A DNA stretch of 64,000 nt from Pleodorina starrii (lineage: Eukaryota; Chlorophyta; Chlorophyceae; Chlamydomonadales; Volvocaceae): contig BRXU01000008.1 of NCBI GenBank assembly GCA_030267565.1, positions 124,001-188,000 of the forward strand, in the 5' to 3' direction. A program made the position numbers and the translations under genes. A model generated the notes under the pieces. It ran no database searches, was not told the origin of the DNA, and worked only from the letters and a program-made list of their open reading frames with translations. Position 1 is the first letter of the stretch; every line of letters begins with the position of its first letter. Below, piece by piece: positions 23,001 to 33,979 of the stretch.

Positions 23001-24242
23001 CGAGGCGCGGAACGCGTCCAACCCACCGCCGTGAGGTCTCGGAGCTGTCCGCCATCAGCGGGGGCGGCGCCCCCACCGTCGCCCAGCCCTCCAGCTCGCG
23101 GGGCGTCCTCGTCGCCCTGCCTTGGCTGCTCGGCAGCGGCCTGGGCGGGTGGGGCGGCGCAAAGGTGCGGGGACGTGAGGGTTGATGCGGGGAGGGGCGT
23201 GCGAGGGCGCGTGGGTGCCCACCGACAGCCAACCAGCTGCACAGCTTGAACGTTGGGGAGCCCGCGTGCTTCCCCACAAAAGCCAGTGTGCCCCGTAATG
23301 GCCGACCGCACAGCAGGCACCCAGCCCCCTCCCGAGGCGCGGAACGCGTCCAACCCACCGCCGTGAGGTCTCGGAGCTGTCCGCCATCAGCGGGGGCGGC
23401 GCCCCCACCGTCGCCCAGCCCTCCAGGCAAGGACGATACAGCGGTGTCATCCTCGCCTGGAGCCTCGTTGTCTAGCAGGGCGCTGCCACTCGCCCGGCAT
23501 GCCGACGCTACAATAGAAGCGGTTCTCGAACCAGGGAGTGTGGGGACTGTGTACATGCTGGCCGAGGTGTGAGCCTGCAATTATCAGGAGGTGTGTCGTT
23601 AATGCAGCGGACTTTGCATGGTAACAGCGACGTATCCTGCATGCACGGCCACTCAAAGCACAATACTTGCCCATGGAGGCAGCTGGCTGGGCTCGGCCAT
23701 GCTTCCCGAAGGCATGCCACTGCTCTCGGGATGCTCCAGAACGCTCGATGTAGCGGCCTTCTCCAAGGCCTACGGGTTTTTTTGCTGCTGTAAGCGACAC
23801 TTGAAACGAACACAGAGTGCCGGACAGCAGGGCCGTATAGTTTGACACTCACCTCATACAGCTCCTTCACCAGGTTGAGCCACGCAACTTGTGGCCAGTG
23901 GTACTGGTAGTATGTCGTCGGGCGGCCACCGATGGTGACGGTTTGCACTGTGTTTTGGGCCGCGCCTACCATCCAGCTCTTGGGGCGCTCTGCATCCACC
24001 TCCGCCCAGGCCACGTCGAGGGCCGCCCTAACAATTGCTATGTCGGGGCCCTCAACGTTGCCCAGGTTAATGTCACCGATGTGAATGCCCAGAGACGCGA
24101 GCTTTGTAAGGGCATGGAGCCGAGCACCGCGTTTTATATGCTCGTTAAAGTGCGTTCTGTCACTTTTACCATCGAAACCAGCCAGAGGCCCCAGTGCTTC
24201 TTGTCTCTGGGGCAGCACGGCAGAGCGAAGTGTGCGAGACAT
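17047..24242 (-). CDS. Transposon cargo gene 3: 2OG/Fe(II) dioxygenase-like protein with amplified 38-aa exon, about 1,158 aa
   Basis: Exons (minus): 24242-23853; 23574-23359; thirteen copies of a 114-nt exon from 23140-23027 stepping about 332 bp down to about 19158-19045; 18826-18665; 18519-18466; 18401-18291; 18207-18136; 18036-17047. Every join is phase 0. The last exon (329 aa) has a double-stranded beta-helix dioxygenase signature: HVD (about 1040-1042), distal His in NTVHAGD (about 1117) and Arg in SPRIHFY (about 1130), the residues that bind iron and 2-oxoglutarate in PhyH, AlkB and TET/JBP-type enzymes. An acidic insert precedes it. Residues 1-130 (MSRTLRSAVLPQRQ) are a conserved-looking domain I cannot name. 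The middle is a repeated, probably disordered linker (unit AAAEQPRQGDED...LRDLTA). The substrate is unknown: DNA base, RNA or protein. Divergent from the transposase gene. Confidence 0.78.
18665..23574 (-). repeat. 332-bp tandem array: amplified exon-intron unit (13 full exons)
   Basis: Fourteen donor sites (TAACGGCG-type exon end then GTGGGT, on minus) and fourteen acceptors (CGCCCAG then GCCGCTGCC) alternate at a 332-bp period; two units are 331 bp because of a single A lost in the intron (near 20956 and 21951). Each unit is a 114-nt exon starting and ending in phase 0 plus a 218-bp intron, so any copy number keeps the frame. In the copies I compared by eye the exon sequence was identical, and the few variants (CGGGG/AGGGG, GGATG/GGGTG, GGCAC/GGCGC, GTTGG/GGTGG, the A deletion) were all intronic. 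Confidence 0.85.
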
Positions 24243-25130
24243 TCATTCCGTGTGCATTTTGGCGCCAAACACATTTACTGATTCACTCACCGTGTGCGTG
24301 CTGTCCCTGAATACAATATCGTATATGGATGTACCATTGCACATTGCTGGTGCGTATCCACATAGCAGGCGGTAGTGAAGCGCCGAACCAGGAGGGCACT
24401 TTGAAATTTTCGACGCCAAAGCATACGAGCCCGAAGCCACCTCATGTGTGGCGCGTTTTAAGGTGGCGACACGTCTTGACAGAGCGCAAATCTCGAGCTC
24501 TAGTGAAGTCATAGTGCCAGACTTCATATAACTATCATATCACATTTCATGACTACACGATTCTGGTTTCGCCAAAATTTAGAGCTTGCCTAAGAGTTGG
24601 GCAAAATCAAGGCGGCACTGAAATCCTGACACCAAAGAACATTAGCAAAATGTAAGCGCCGAGCTTGATTGTCAAAAGACAAGTTATACTCAAATGTGGA
24701 TGTTTAGAATCCAGGTTTACTTCGCCGGGGTGGAGGGCGAAGGTTGTAGACGGCGTGCCGTACTTTGCCCCAATCCTAGGGCAGAGTACGACAGTGGTTT
24801 GACTGCAGCTTGACTGTATCATGAAGAGATAACTCGAACAGCACAGGTCACGGCCGCGAAATGAGCTATTCAGTATACTGGATTACTGTTAATAAGAAAG
24901 ATTGAAATTGATAGACAATTTCTCACTTGCAACCAAGCCCCAACATCCGGCACATATTACTTACCACATCGTCTGGATATCAAAATGCAATTCACGTCGT
25001 AATGCAATGCCGACTGAACGACAAACGCGGGGACAGTCAACAACCTTTGACCGTGTTACTGTTCCATCTTAGCTTCCTATTGTTAACAACGCACATACCT
25101 ATCAAGAACGTAGTGGTATTAGTAGTAAGG
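24243..25130. promoter_or_regulatory. Divergent intergenic region, dioxygenase and transposase genes
   Basis: 888 bp between two outward-facing ATGs, lower in GC than the rest of the element. Two direct AGGCGG/AAGGTGGCG-like stretches occur around 24365-24475. No open frame longer than about 100 codons is convincing. It should contain the promoters of both genes; I cannot point to individual elements. Confidence 0.45.
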
Positions 25131-28100
25131 ATGAGCGGTTTGCGTAAATGCGAGCATTGCGGAGAGCTCTTCAGGGAGACTTCATTCCACATCCACAAGC
25201 GAACATTTCCGCTCGGGACCTGTCGTCGTGACGCTTCGGGTGAAATCGCTGTGGCATCCGATGTTGGGACTTTAGGAGCCGCTGCTGCTAAACCGTCTGT
25301 GGCGGCGGACACTATGGCGATTGGGACTGAGACGTTCTTCGGGCACATGGAGGAGCTTGGGCAGCCAGATCAAGTCCAGTCATTGCCGCGGCTGGCAGGA
25401 AACCCGGCATTCGAACGATTCCTGATAACTAATCTTTCGGGTACGGAATACGATTGCGCACAGGCTTTTAGAGCGTTGCAATGTTGAGTCCATCTTTATT
25501 TGCGAGTATCCATAGAACCTCTCTTGCATGCCAGGAGCGAAAATAAATGAGCTCTTAAGACTACACGAAGAGGGCGGTGGGTGGCAGCCCAGCGCGTCAA
25601 ATGCCACTGGTATCGCAGCCAACCTCAGGGAGCAGTACGCCGGCCAGGGCTTTCAGCACCGGGACCTCTCCGCCATGTTCAACCGGGGCCCGGGGGAGGT
25701 GGTGCTCTCAGTGCATCACGACGTTCTGGGGTTAGTTCAGGAACTGTTCCGCCACCCGCTAGGAGCAAGTGGCCTGGCGTTGAGGCCAACCATGCGGTAC
25801 GACAAGCACGGTCAGCGTGAGTACAACGAGATGTACACTGCCGACAGGTGGAATAAGGACCAGGTGAGTGTGTATGCCATGTTGGTGTGGGGATCGACTG
25901 CCGAGCCTCTGCGTGGCAGCAATGGTCTGCAATTTCCTAGCAGGCGAGATACCCCAAGGACACGATGATCTACGTCATGGCCTGGTCCGACAAAATGGCC
26001 TTTGACAAGGCAGGGCGGCAAACAGGACATCCGCTGACCATCTCGCTGGGTACGGTTGCCTGTTAGGAAGCCACGCCGTGTCCGTGCGAGCGGGCGTGCA
26101 CCCATACATATACTTATTTGGACTTGTGCTTCGAGCAGGAAATCATTCGGTGGAGTTCCAGCGCTCACGGGAGGGGACGAAAATCCTTGCACTGCTGCCA
26201 CAGCTCCGCCCCTTGGAAGGTAATGCACCCACATGCGCAAACGTGGCACTATTCCATCAGTTCTGTCGTGTGCTCACCCCGTTCGTGCCATCTTTTGGTC
26301 GCCCGGCAGGCCAGTCCTCCGACAGTGTGGAGTTCAGGGACCAGCGACGCAAACTGCTGCAGGAAGCCCTGCGCCAGTCACTTGAGGTTCTCATGGAGGC
26401 CAGCAAAGGGTAAGCACGCCCCCCCCTGGCATGCCATTACATTGGTGCTTTCAGCAAGTAATAATACCGACCAACCCCCATTTCGCAGTGTTGTGCGGCT
26501 GTACGACCACACCGGCACCATCCGAGAGTGCCGTGTAGTCCTCGGTGCTTTCCTGGCGGACCTGCAGGAGCAGTGGGACGCGCTAAGTCTTGCCCACTAC
26601 CCTGCATCCCGCTGCGACGTGGCGACACTGGCTACCCGCGAGGACTTCATCAAGCCAGATGCAGCTCCAGCTGCACGGACGGAGGAGATAATGCGGAAGG
26701 TACGTGGGCCCCACCGGGGCTAGCGTTCACATCACCCCACGTGTTCGAGCCAAACCACCTTCTTCCGTGCACTTGAAGGTGACGGCCGTTGCGATGGACT
26801 TGGAGGCCGGGAAGCTGCGGGGTTGGAAGACCACGTACGATAACCTGTGCCGTGGCTTCGGGTTCCATCCCAACGAGGTGCGATTACCCATGCATGAATG
26901 GTATGGTTGCGCTACCTTGCCTAGAGCAGATACACAGTCCATATGGGGGCATGCATGGGGCCGCAGTGTGATCCCCCCACACCAGCCACCGTCGGCAACG
27001 AACACCCCACCTCCCCCTTGCACAACTAACGGACAGCCACTGCGCGGGCGGACTGCACACCACATGCCGCGCAGGTGGCACTGTGGGGCTTCCACGGAAC
27101 GGACATTTACAGCTGTGTGCCGGCGGACACGCTGCATCAGTGCTTTAACGGCATGACCAAGCACTTGTTCGCGTGCCTCCTGGACTATATCAACGAGAAC
27201 TGCCGTGACCACAAGGAAAGTGTGGTCTGCATCCTCCGCGACCGACTGTCATCTTACCGCCGGCTGCACTATGGCGGCCGGATCCCAGCTAACAGCCTCT
27301 GGGCAATTAAGACCTGCGGCGAGGTACGTGCACGGGGGCTGATGTAACCATTGGTGCACTTAATGGTGGAACAATGCCATTATACCCCGTCCTTTGCAGG
27401 AAAACGAGGCCATAATGCGGTTCATTGGCATTGCACTGTACGGACTGATGGAATTTGGGGTGGCCGACGAGGTGGTGGAGCTTTTTGCGAGTAAGCCTTG
27501 ATGGAAGGGGTGGCTCCGTGTGCGCGTGCCACTGTGTGTGCCAGGAGGGGGGGGGGGGGGTGGGAGCCGACACGGGTGCTGGGGCTGGGCACTTGGTGTG
27601 TAGGCTGTCCCTGTGGGCTGTTTGATCTGTGGCCGGGGGATGCGGGCAGGGCGCATGCTGGTATGTACTGGGGAGGAGGCTGTTTACGCGGCTTGAACCG
27701 CTGTCCCTTTGCCCCGGGCCTGGCCACGCAGAGTACGCCCGCTACGTGCAACTGAGGGACACCCATGTGCACACCACTGGAAGCCTGCGGATGCTGGAGG
27801 ACCTCGTGGCCGGGTAGGGTTAATTGCAATTCTTACATAACCGCGCAGCTTTCCCATCCAGTGACGCAAGACTGCCGCACGTATTTGCAGGCTGCAGGGC
27901 GATATCCTGAAGGTGTTTCCCACCAAGAACTGGGACTTCCCCAAGTTCTTTCACATGCGGAAGTACGCTGCAGACATCCGCATGTACGGCATGACGGACC
28001 TCACCACCACGGGCCCAAAGGAGAGCCTGGTCAAGGACATCAGGAAGGCATGGATGAACACCAACAAGAAGAACGACACCTACAACCAGCAGGTGCGCTG

Positions 28101-29570
28101 TATGTCCACGATCAGCTAAGGCGGTTCGAGAAACTGTTTACTATCCGTTACACGCTACTGGTTACGTACGTAACGCCTGGATGCGTGCAGGTGGCAGACA
28201 AATTGCACTTGCTCTCTATTCCAACAGGGAAGGCAGCGGACGAGGAGGGGAGCAGCGTGGTAAGTGTCCTGGAATTACGTCATACATCACGTAGTATGTG
28301 GACTTATCTGCCATGTCACTACTGTCACCTGCACGATGCCCAGGGTGCAGAGGCACAGCGCTCCCGGAAGCACATCATGGGGCGATCTGGGCGGACACTG
28401 GCGTGGGACCGTGTTGCGAGTACCGTTGCAGGCGCAACGCGGGACGGTGAGTGGTGCTGACAAAAGCGGGTTTGTGCAGGGGTTCATGCAGTCGAGTATT
28501 GCTCTCTTCACCTACTGCTGTTTATGCAGGAGACGTGGAGGACACCAGTGCGGCGCGGGCCTTCAGGCCGTGTCTGGCTGCGTTCCTGAAAGAGCAATGG
28601 CAGGGCATCGCACCCGTCGAGCTGGATGAAGCCACGGTATGCGCCAGTTGTCCTGCTTAGCTCAGGCAACGGTGTGGAGGAACAATGCTTGCTGCGGTTG
28701 TACGTAGGATGTGTGCGTGCATGCCATGCTCTGGCTTGCATGCTGCCTATCCCTGACATATGCGTGGGACGCGACTTGCACCACCGTGCAGATTGAGCTG
28801 CGGCGGGTTGCGGCGTTGTTCTACGAGCCGTACGGCACAAGCAACCTGATCCGACCCGCACGGGCATTCTCGGCCTTGTTTGGCCCTGGATCTAAGCGCC
28901 AGGGGTTCTGTGACCTCTCAATGTTGGGCACTGGTGATGTGGGCTATGGTAAGCACGACGGGCAGAACGACTTGTCCGAGATCGTCACGGACACGTGGTA
29001 CGGCCGGTGCTTGCTCCTCTTCACGGCAAGGATGCGTGGGCAGGAGGTCAACGGCGTGTACGTGCGATGGTTTGGCCCGTCCGAGCACGTCTGGAACAGG
29101 ACCCTGAACCTGCGACCGCTGGAGTGGCACAAGTAAGTTGTTTCGTGGGAATGAAGCTGGGTAGATACAATCTCAAGGCTGGAACGGCTGTGCTACATCC
29201 CCATGTTTCGAAGGGGAATGTCAGACGTGACCGGCTTGGGTCGGACAGGCTTGTGTCTTCTCTTGTTGATTGCAACCTTCATGGTACCATGCCTTACTAC
29301 TCTGCTCTTTTGGCCTGCCATGTACGCAGGCGGACGGGTGACGTGGAGGGATACGGCTGCGTATCCCTGGAGAGCGTGATGGAGAGGGTGTGCATTGTGC
29401 GTGTTGTACCGAGGCGGATCCCAGGGATTGCGCCGAGCAAGAAGCGGAAGGGTGCTGCCACGGAGGGCAGGCCCTCCGACGGGCCGGGCTACTTCATCCT
29501 CAACGACATGGTTGGGCCCGTTCCCGTCGATTACACGTACATCCACACTGACCAGCCACGCCCGGAGTAG
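25131..29570 (+). CDS. Plavaka-like transposase, 906 aa, 16 exons
   Basis: Exons: 25131-25440, 25535-25863, 25944-26049, 26139-26219, 26310-26409, 26489-26699, 26779-26877, 27075-27323, 27400-27490, 27732-27813, 27891-28092, 28191-28259, 28344-28446, 28530-28636, 28792-29132, 29330-29570; all GT-AG with matching phases, ending TAG. An N-terminal zinc finger CEHCGELF...HIHKR (7-25) suits DNA binding. Family landmarks follow in order: REYNEMYTADRW; AWSDK (Asp 229); LTISLGNHSVEFQRSREG; YDHTGTIRECRVVLGAFLAD (Asp 333); VPADTLHQCFNGMTKHL (Asp 430); FPTKNWDFPKFFHMRKY; and TGPKESLVKDIRKAW (Glu 597) with NTNKKNDTYNQQ. These match the transposases of Plavaka/CACTA-like elements as I know them from fungi; which acids are catalytic is inferred. 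The enzyme would cut at the 8-bp ends of the 20-kb element. No frame break, so it could be active. Confidence 0.88.
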
Positions 29571-30480
29571 CAGGGCTGGGATGACTGAGGTGGCAGGATG
29601 ATGAAGCCTTTGCTTGTACGTAAGAGTAATAAAAATACGCCCGACCGGAGGCCGGGGCGTGGATGAAGGAAGCAGAAGAGGTGGGGTGACGAGTTTCCCC
29701 GGTCCCATTCCTCCCCCGCCGCCGCAGTGGGGGTTGACAACGAATTTTGGTTGCTATGTGCCCGTCGGCTGTTGCATCTCGAGCGGCGCGCGATCCATTT
29801 GCCGCTTGGTGACCACAATCTTATTTAACGCCCGGACAGCGTGGTCCCGGACTTCATTGCGGCATGTCTTGGCCGCTTCACTGCCCGCCCCTGGGTGCAG
29901 ATTAGGGGACGTAGACCCTTTCGGATCTTACCGGGCTGTACGTACCTACGTAATCGTTAGAGCTTCTGCTTTTATTTTGGTGGGTTGCTACACTGACATA
30001 CGTGTGATAAGGGTTTTTAGGGTTTTAGGTTTTTAGTGTGATATGATCGATGGAAGTGCGTGTTTGTAACTGCTGTGCAAGCAAACAGGCGTGTGGGTGC
30101 GTGCGTGCGTGACTGCGCTCTAAATCGGGTTTGACAGATGTGATGCGGTGGGGACAGGGCTTGCCTTGGTGGAGACCTGGTTTCATGGAGATACCTGGTT
30201 TGATGACGGTCAGGCTGTACGTATGTGCTCTACATAAACTGATACCGAAGTTCGGTATGTTCGGGATTGCTGCAAGGGAGAACACGTACATTCGAGGGTA
30301 TGTACGAGGGTACGTACGTACTTGGAGATGTTGGATGTGGGGTCAATGGAAACTGGCGTCGGTACAGGCAAGCAAATTTGTGCAGGTGTGTGCATGGGGT
30401 ACAAACGGAAGTAGTCACAGCTGCCGCCTGGCGTGCGTAACTAGCCACGGGCACTGTGATCTGTCCGACAAGCGTGTAAG
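29571..30480. other. 3' region of the transposase gene, no further gene
   Basis: An AATAAA lies at about 29627-29632, some 57 bp after the stop, a likely polyadenylation signal. The remaining 850 bp is of mixed composition with repeated GTACGTAC-type steps around 30285-30320. No reading frame is convincing. Confidence 0.5.
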
Positions 30481-30781
30481 AAATGGCTAGTCTCAACACG
30501 GATGTGTGTACACGATAATATACATCTCCTGAAGTCGACTCCATGGACTATACACAAGCCGTGTCTACACGAACATTTATACACGAACCGTGTCCACACG
30601 CACATGTACACTCCACCCGTGTCTACACGGGGCGATATACATGGCCGTGTTGGACACGGCCATCTGTACACGGCCGTGTTGAAGCGGCCGTGTATGACAC
30701 TATCCGTATCTTTTTGCAATACACGGCCATGTTGAAGCAGACCGAACACCATGTCAACACTAGGCCCCAAAAGTACAGACG
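30481..30781. repeat. Right subterminal repeats and terminal inverted repeat
   Basis: At least fifteen ACACGG or CCGTGT motifs in about 250 bp, many as GGCCGTGTTG...ACACGGCC palindromes, then the terminal TACAGACG at 30774-30781. ATTTATACACGAACCGTG near 30575 mirrors CCGTGTATAAATGG of the left end, showing that the inverted relation reaches beyond the 8 bp. Confidence 0.75.
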
Positions 30782-33700
30782 CAGCTGGCGCGAAGGGGTC
30801 ATCACTCTCATCTACAAAGGCAAAGGCCTGCCCCGGCCCAGCCTGAGCAGCTACCGGCCCATCACCCTGCTCCAATGCGACTACAAGCTTGTCTGCAAGG
30901 CCGTCAGCAATCGCCTACAGCCGGCACTGGACTACCTGATAGACCCGCTGCAGACTGCCTTCGTCAGCGGCCGGGACATCCGCGACAACACCCTTTACCA
31001 CCTGGCCCTGGCGGAGTGGGTGCGGCACTCGCAGCAACCGGCAGCCCTCATCATACTCGACATCGAGAAGGCCTACGACCGGGTCCATCGCCCCTGGCTC
31101 TACCGGGTGGCCGAGGCCATGGGCTTCGGTCAGCACACACAGCGCTGGCTGCGCCTGCTCACGTCAGATGGCTCCTGCCGGGTGGTGGTCAATGGGCACC
31201 AGTCAGCACCTTTCCCGGTCCGCAACGGCCTTCAGCAGGGCAGCACCCTGTCGCCCGTCCTGTGGGTCATGCAGCTGGAACCTCTCACCTCGTACCTGCA
31301 CCACCTGCGCAGCACCAACGCTCTCCGCACCCCCACCCTCCCCAACAACGTGCCAGCCCCCCCTGTCACCCACCACGCGGACGATACGGTGCTCACGGTC
31401 AGCAATGTCGACAGGGATGGGGAGGTCGCTACCGCGGCAGTCCAGCTGTTCTGCAGGGCCAGCAACGCACGGGTCAATGCCAGCAAGGGGAAGGGGATGG
31501 TGCTGGGTACCCACGAGCCGGTGGTGGGGCCCAACGCCGCAACTGGTGCGAGTTTCCCGACTCCCGGTGATGAACCACCACGCCACCTGGGAATCCCTCT
31601 CACTCTGGACCCGGTGGAGGCCGCGCGGCTCTGCTACACCAGCAGAATTCAGCGGGTTCAGCGTCTCGGCCATGTGTGGCGGCGACACGGCCTCAGCCTC
31701 GTGGGCAGGGTGCATGTGGCCAAACAGGTGCTGGGAAACACCCTGGCATACCACCTCTCCATCATCCGCCCCACCCCACCCCAGCTGGCGGCACTCCGCA
31801 AGCATATCGACGGCTTTGTGGCCTGGTCGCTCCTGGAGGAAGACGCGTCCCTGGTGTGCCACGGACGGGCCCTGCTGAAGCCTGGCCCGGAGATCGCCTG
31901 CCAGGATCACGACTGTGGCGGTGTCGGCCATCTCGACCTCGACGCATTCATGGTCGCCCTGCATGCGAAGCCCCTCGCCCAGCTCGCTCAGCCCGGCCAG
32001 CAGCCATGGAAGCAGATCATGCGGGGTCTGCTCGACGAGTACAGGCCGGATGGTACCACTGGGTGGGGCTGGGTGTATGGCACGGCGGAACCGCCCCCCA
32101 GCCTGCCTACGTTCATTGCCAGCCTGGTGCAGTCCTACCGCTCCTCGCTCCCGACCCGGCTGGCCTACCCAGAGACCACGGCCGCGCGTGCCATCCTGCA
32201 TGAGCCCCTGTTCTTCAATGCAGCCCTGCGTGACCCCGCCACCGACCAGCCCTTCACCCCGCCGGCTGGGACCGCCCACATGGGACCCCGCACCCTGGCC
32301 GAGCTCCGTGCAGCGTCGCCCATGACCCAGCACGAACCCCTCATGCAGGCGGTCCTTGGGGCCATCCCAGCCGACTGGCGGAGACTGCTGCCAGCCGACC
32401 CCCTGGACCCTGATCTTCCTCTGGCGCCCGACTGGCTCCTGTCGCCCGATGGCAGCCGGGTACGCAGCCCTACGGGAGTCTTGTGGGCTGTCCTGCCCAA
32501 CGGCCGCTTGGTGCCCCCAGACAGTGAGCAGGCCGGAGCAGCAGGGGACGCCGACTGGCCTTTTTTTTTTGGCCTGCAGCCTGCGTGCTGCCGGGCCGCA
32601 AGCCGCGCCGACACTGGACCTTGGAGGACCATCAGCGATACAGTGAGGCGCCCCCGGCCCAACGCGCCTCCTCATGGCCAGTGGAATACCAGCTGCTGGG
32701 GCTTTGGGACTCGGTCCAGTGCTACCCCCTCAGCCACGGCCACGGCACGCTGCCCCTCATCCACTACACAGTGAGTGAGGTGCGCCACCGCCTCACCGCC
32801 CGCGGTCACAGCTGGGGCCGGGACCAGGACACGGAGCCCCTCATGCCCGCGGCGTGGCCCGAGCAGCCGCACAGCCAGCTACAGCAACAGGAGGCCCGCT
32901 GGCACCAACACTGGCTGGCTCAGCAAGCGCCCAGCCGCAGCCGGTGGTTTGCCATGAACCCCACGCCCAGCCCCGGCTGGATGCGGCCCCGCTCCTCCCC
33001 CCCATCACTGCCCTCGGCCGCTGCAAGCCCGGTCAGCCAGCCTAGCAGCCGCCATGCGGCACCGCACCAGCAGGACCCCGGTGCTGCCGCCGGACCGTCG
33101 GCGCCCGCCGGGCCGGCCCCGGAGGCAGACCCGGCAGCTGATGGCCCGGCTGGCATGTCTCCCCTCGACCGCCGGCGGGCCTGGCAGCGGCTGTGGGACT
33201 GCCCCGCAAGCAACCGGGCCAAGGCGCTCGCCTGGCGGCTGCACCATGGACGGCTCCCGTGCGGGGTGTACCTGGCCTCCAAAGGTCAGCCGCAGCGTGC
33301 CCACTGCTCTGCTCCTAGCTGCTCGGTGGACGGCAACCTGCATGTCGCCAGCCTGACCCACGTCTTCTTGGAGTGCGGGGCTTACACCGCAGCTCGGGTT
33401 TGGCTGGCAGAGCTGTGGGCAACAGTCTCCGGGGCCGCGGACTTGCCTTTCAGACAGCCGGCTGTGCTGCTGGGAGACTGGCCGGGAGGGTGGCCGGCCT
33501 ACCCCACCAGCCCTGGGCTGCAGCTGCTGTGGGCAGCCCTTCGAGCCACTTGGCTGTGGGCGGTCTGGGGCCACTACCACAGGGCGGAGCCTGATGACCA
33601 TCCGTCGGCCACGGTGGTGGGCTGCGTCATTGGGGAGCTGCAGCGTCTCATGAGGGCACATTTCAGCATGGCGGCGCTGTCCGAGGACACTCTGGCGGGG

Positions 33701-33979
33701 CTGCCCCGGGGCCACATCACAGCACAGCTGAAGCCCGGCCGGCTGGATGCCTTCGAAGCCTCCTGGGCGCATGAAGGCGTCCTCTGCTCCGTGCAGCGGG
33801 TGGCTGGCAGCAGCCCGCGTCTGCAGGTTCATCTGTCCCGGGTGGCCCCGGTCCCAGCACCACAGGCACCCGCCGGGGGCGCCCAGGCAGCACAGCAGGT
33901 CTCCCCATCCGGGTCAGCCATCAGCGCCCAGCCCAGCCAGGCAGCAGCTCAGCTGACAGGGCAGCCGGGGCCGTCGTGA
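30782..33979 (+). pseudogene. LINE beta ORF2, RT and C-terminal knuckle
   Basis: RT motifs: LIYKGKG...SYRPITLL, LDIEKAYDRVHRPWL (A), NGLQQGSTLSPVLW (B), HHADD (C). The C-terminal part contains AHCSAPSCSVDGNLHVASLT followed by HVFLEC, a Cys/His cluster like the zf-RVT domain of plant-type L1 elements. It ends LTGQPGPS at 33979. The frame is shifted by a T10 insertion at 32562-32571 and cut off from its start by the 20-kb transposon. Confidence 0.87.
32562..32571 (-). mobile_element. Pure poly-T insertion with 4-bp duplication GGCC
   Basis: Ten T between GGCC and GGCC; the homologous site at 51842-51852 reads GGCCTGCAGCC once. No LINE or SINE sequence is left, only the tail, with a target duplication of the size LINE beta has. 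It shifts the ORF2 frame. Confidence 0.75.

Larger units (their letters stand above)
10547..30781. mobile_element. 20.2-kb Plavaka-like DNA transposon with four genes
   Basis: Limits come from the LINE it splits: ORF2 reads CCGCTCA up to 10546 and CAGCTGGCG from 30782, while the uninterrupted copy near 49637 has CCGCTCAGCTGGCG. The ends are perfect 8-bp inverted repeats, CGTCTGTA at 10547 and TACAGACG at 30774-30781, with CA on both sides. Both ends carry many ACACGG/CCGTGT subterminal motifs. Inside are two divergent gene pairs: 11520-14196 (-) with 14579-16204 (+), and 17047-24242 (-) with 25131-29570 (+). All four have complete reading frames with consistent splice phases, so the element looks young. 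Superfamily assignment rests on the transposase. LINE and SINE copies in the window lie outside it. Confidence 0.9.

Noticed and set aside
18665..23450. Tandem proteins of 209 to 541 residues on minus and repeated 111-residue frames on plus
   Set aside because: They read through introns of the 332-bp units; only the phase-0 114-nt exon joins correctly to unique exons on both sides.
18665..23450. CRISPR array
   Set aside because: No spacers: the whole 332-bp unit is repeated, and the setting is eukaryotic.
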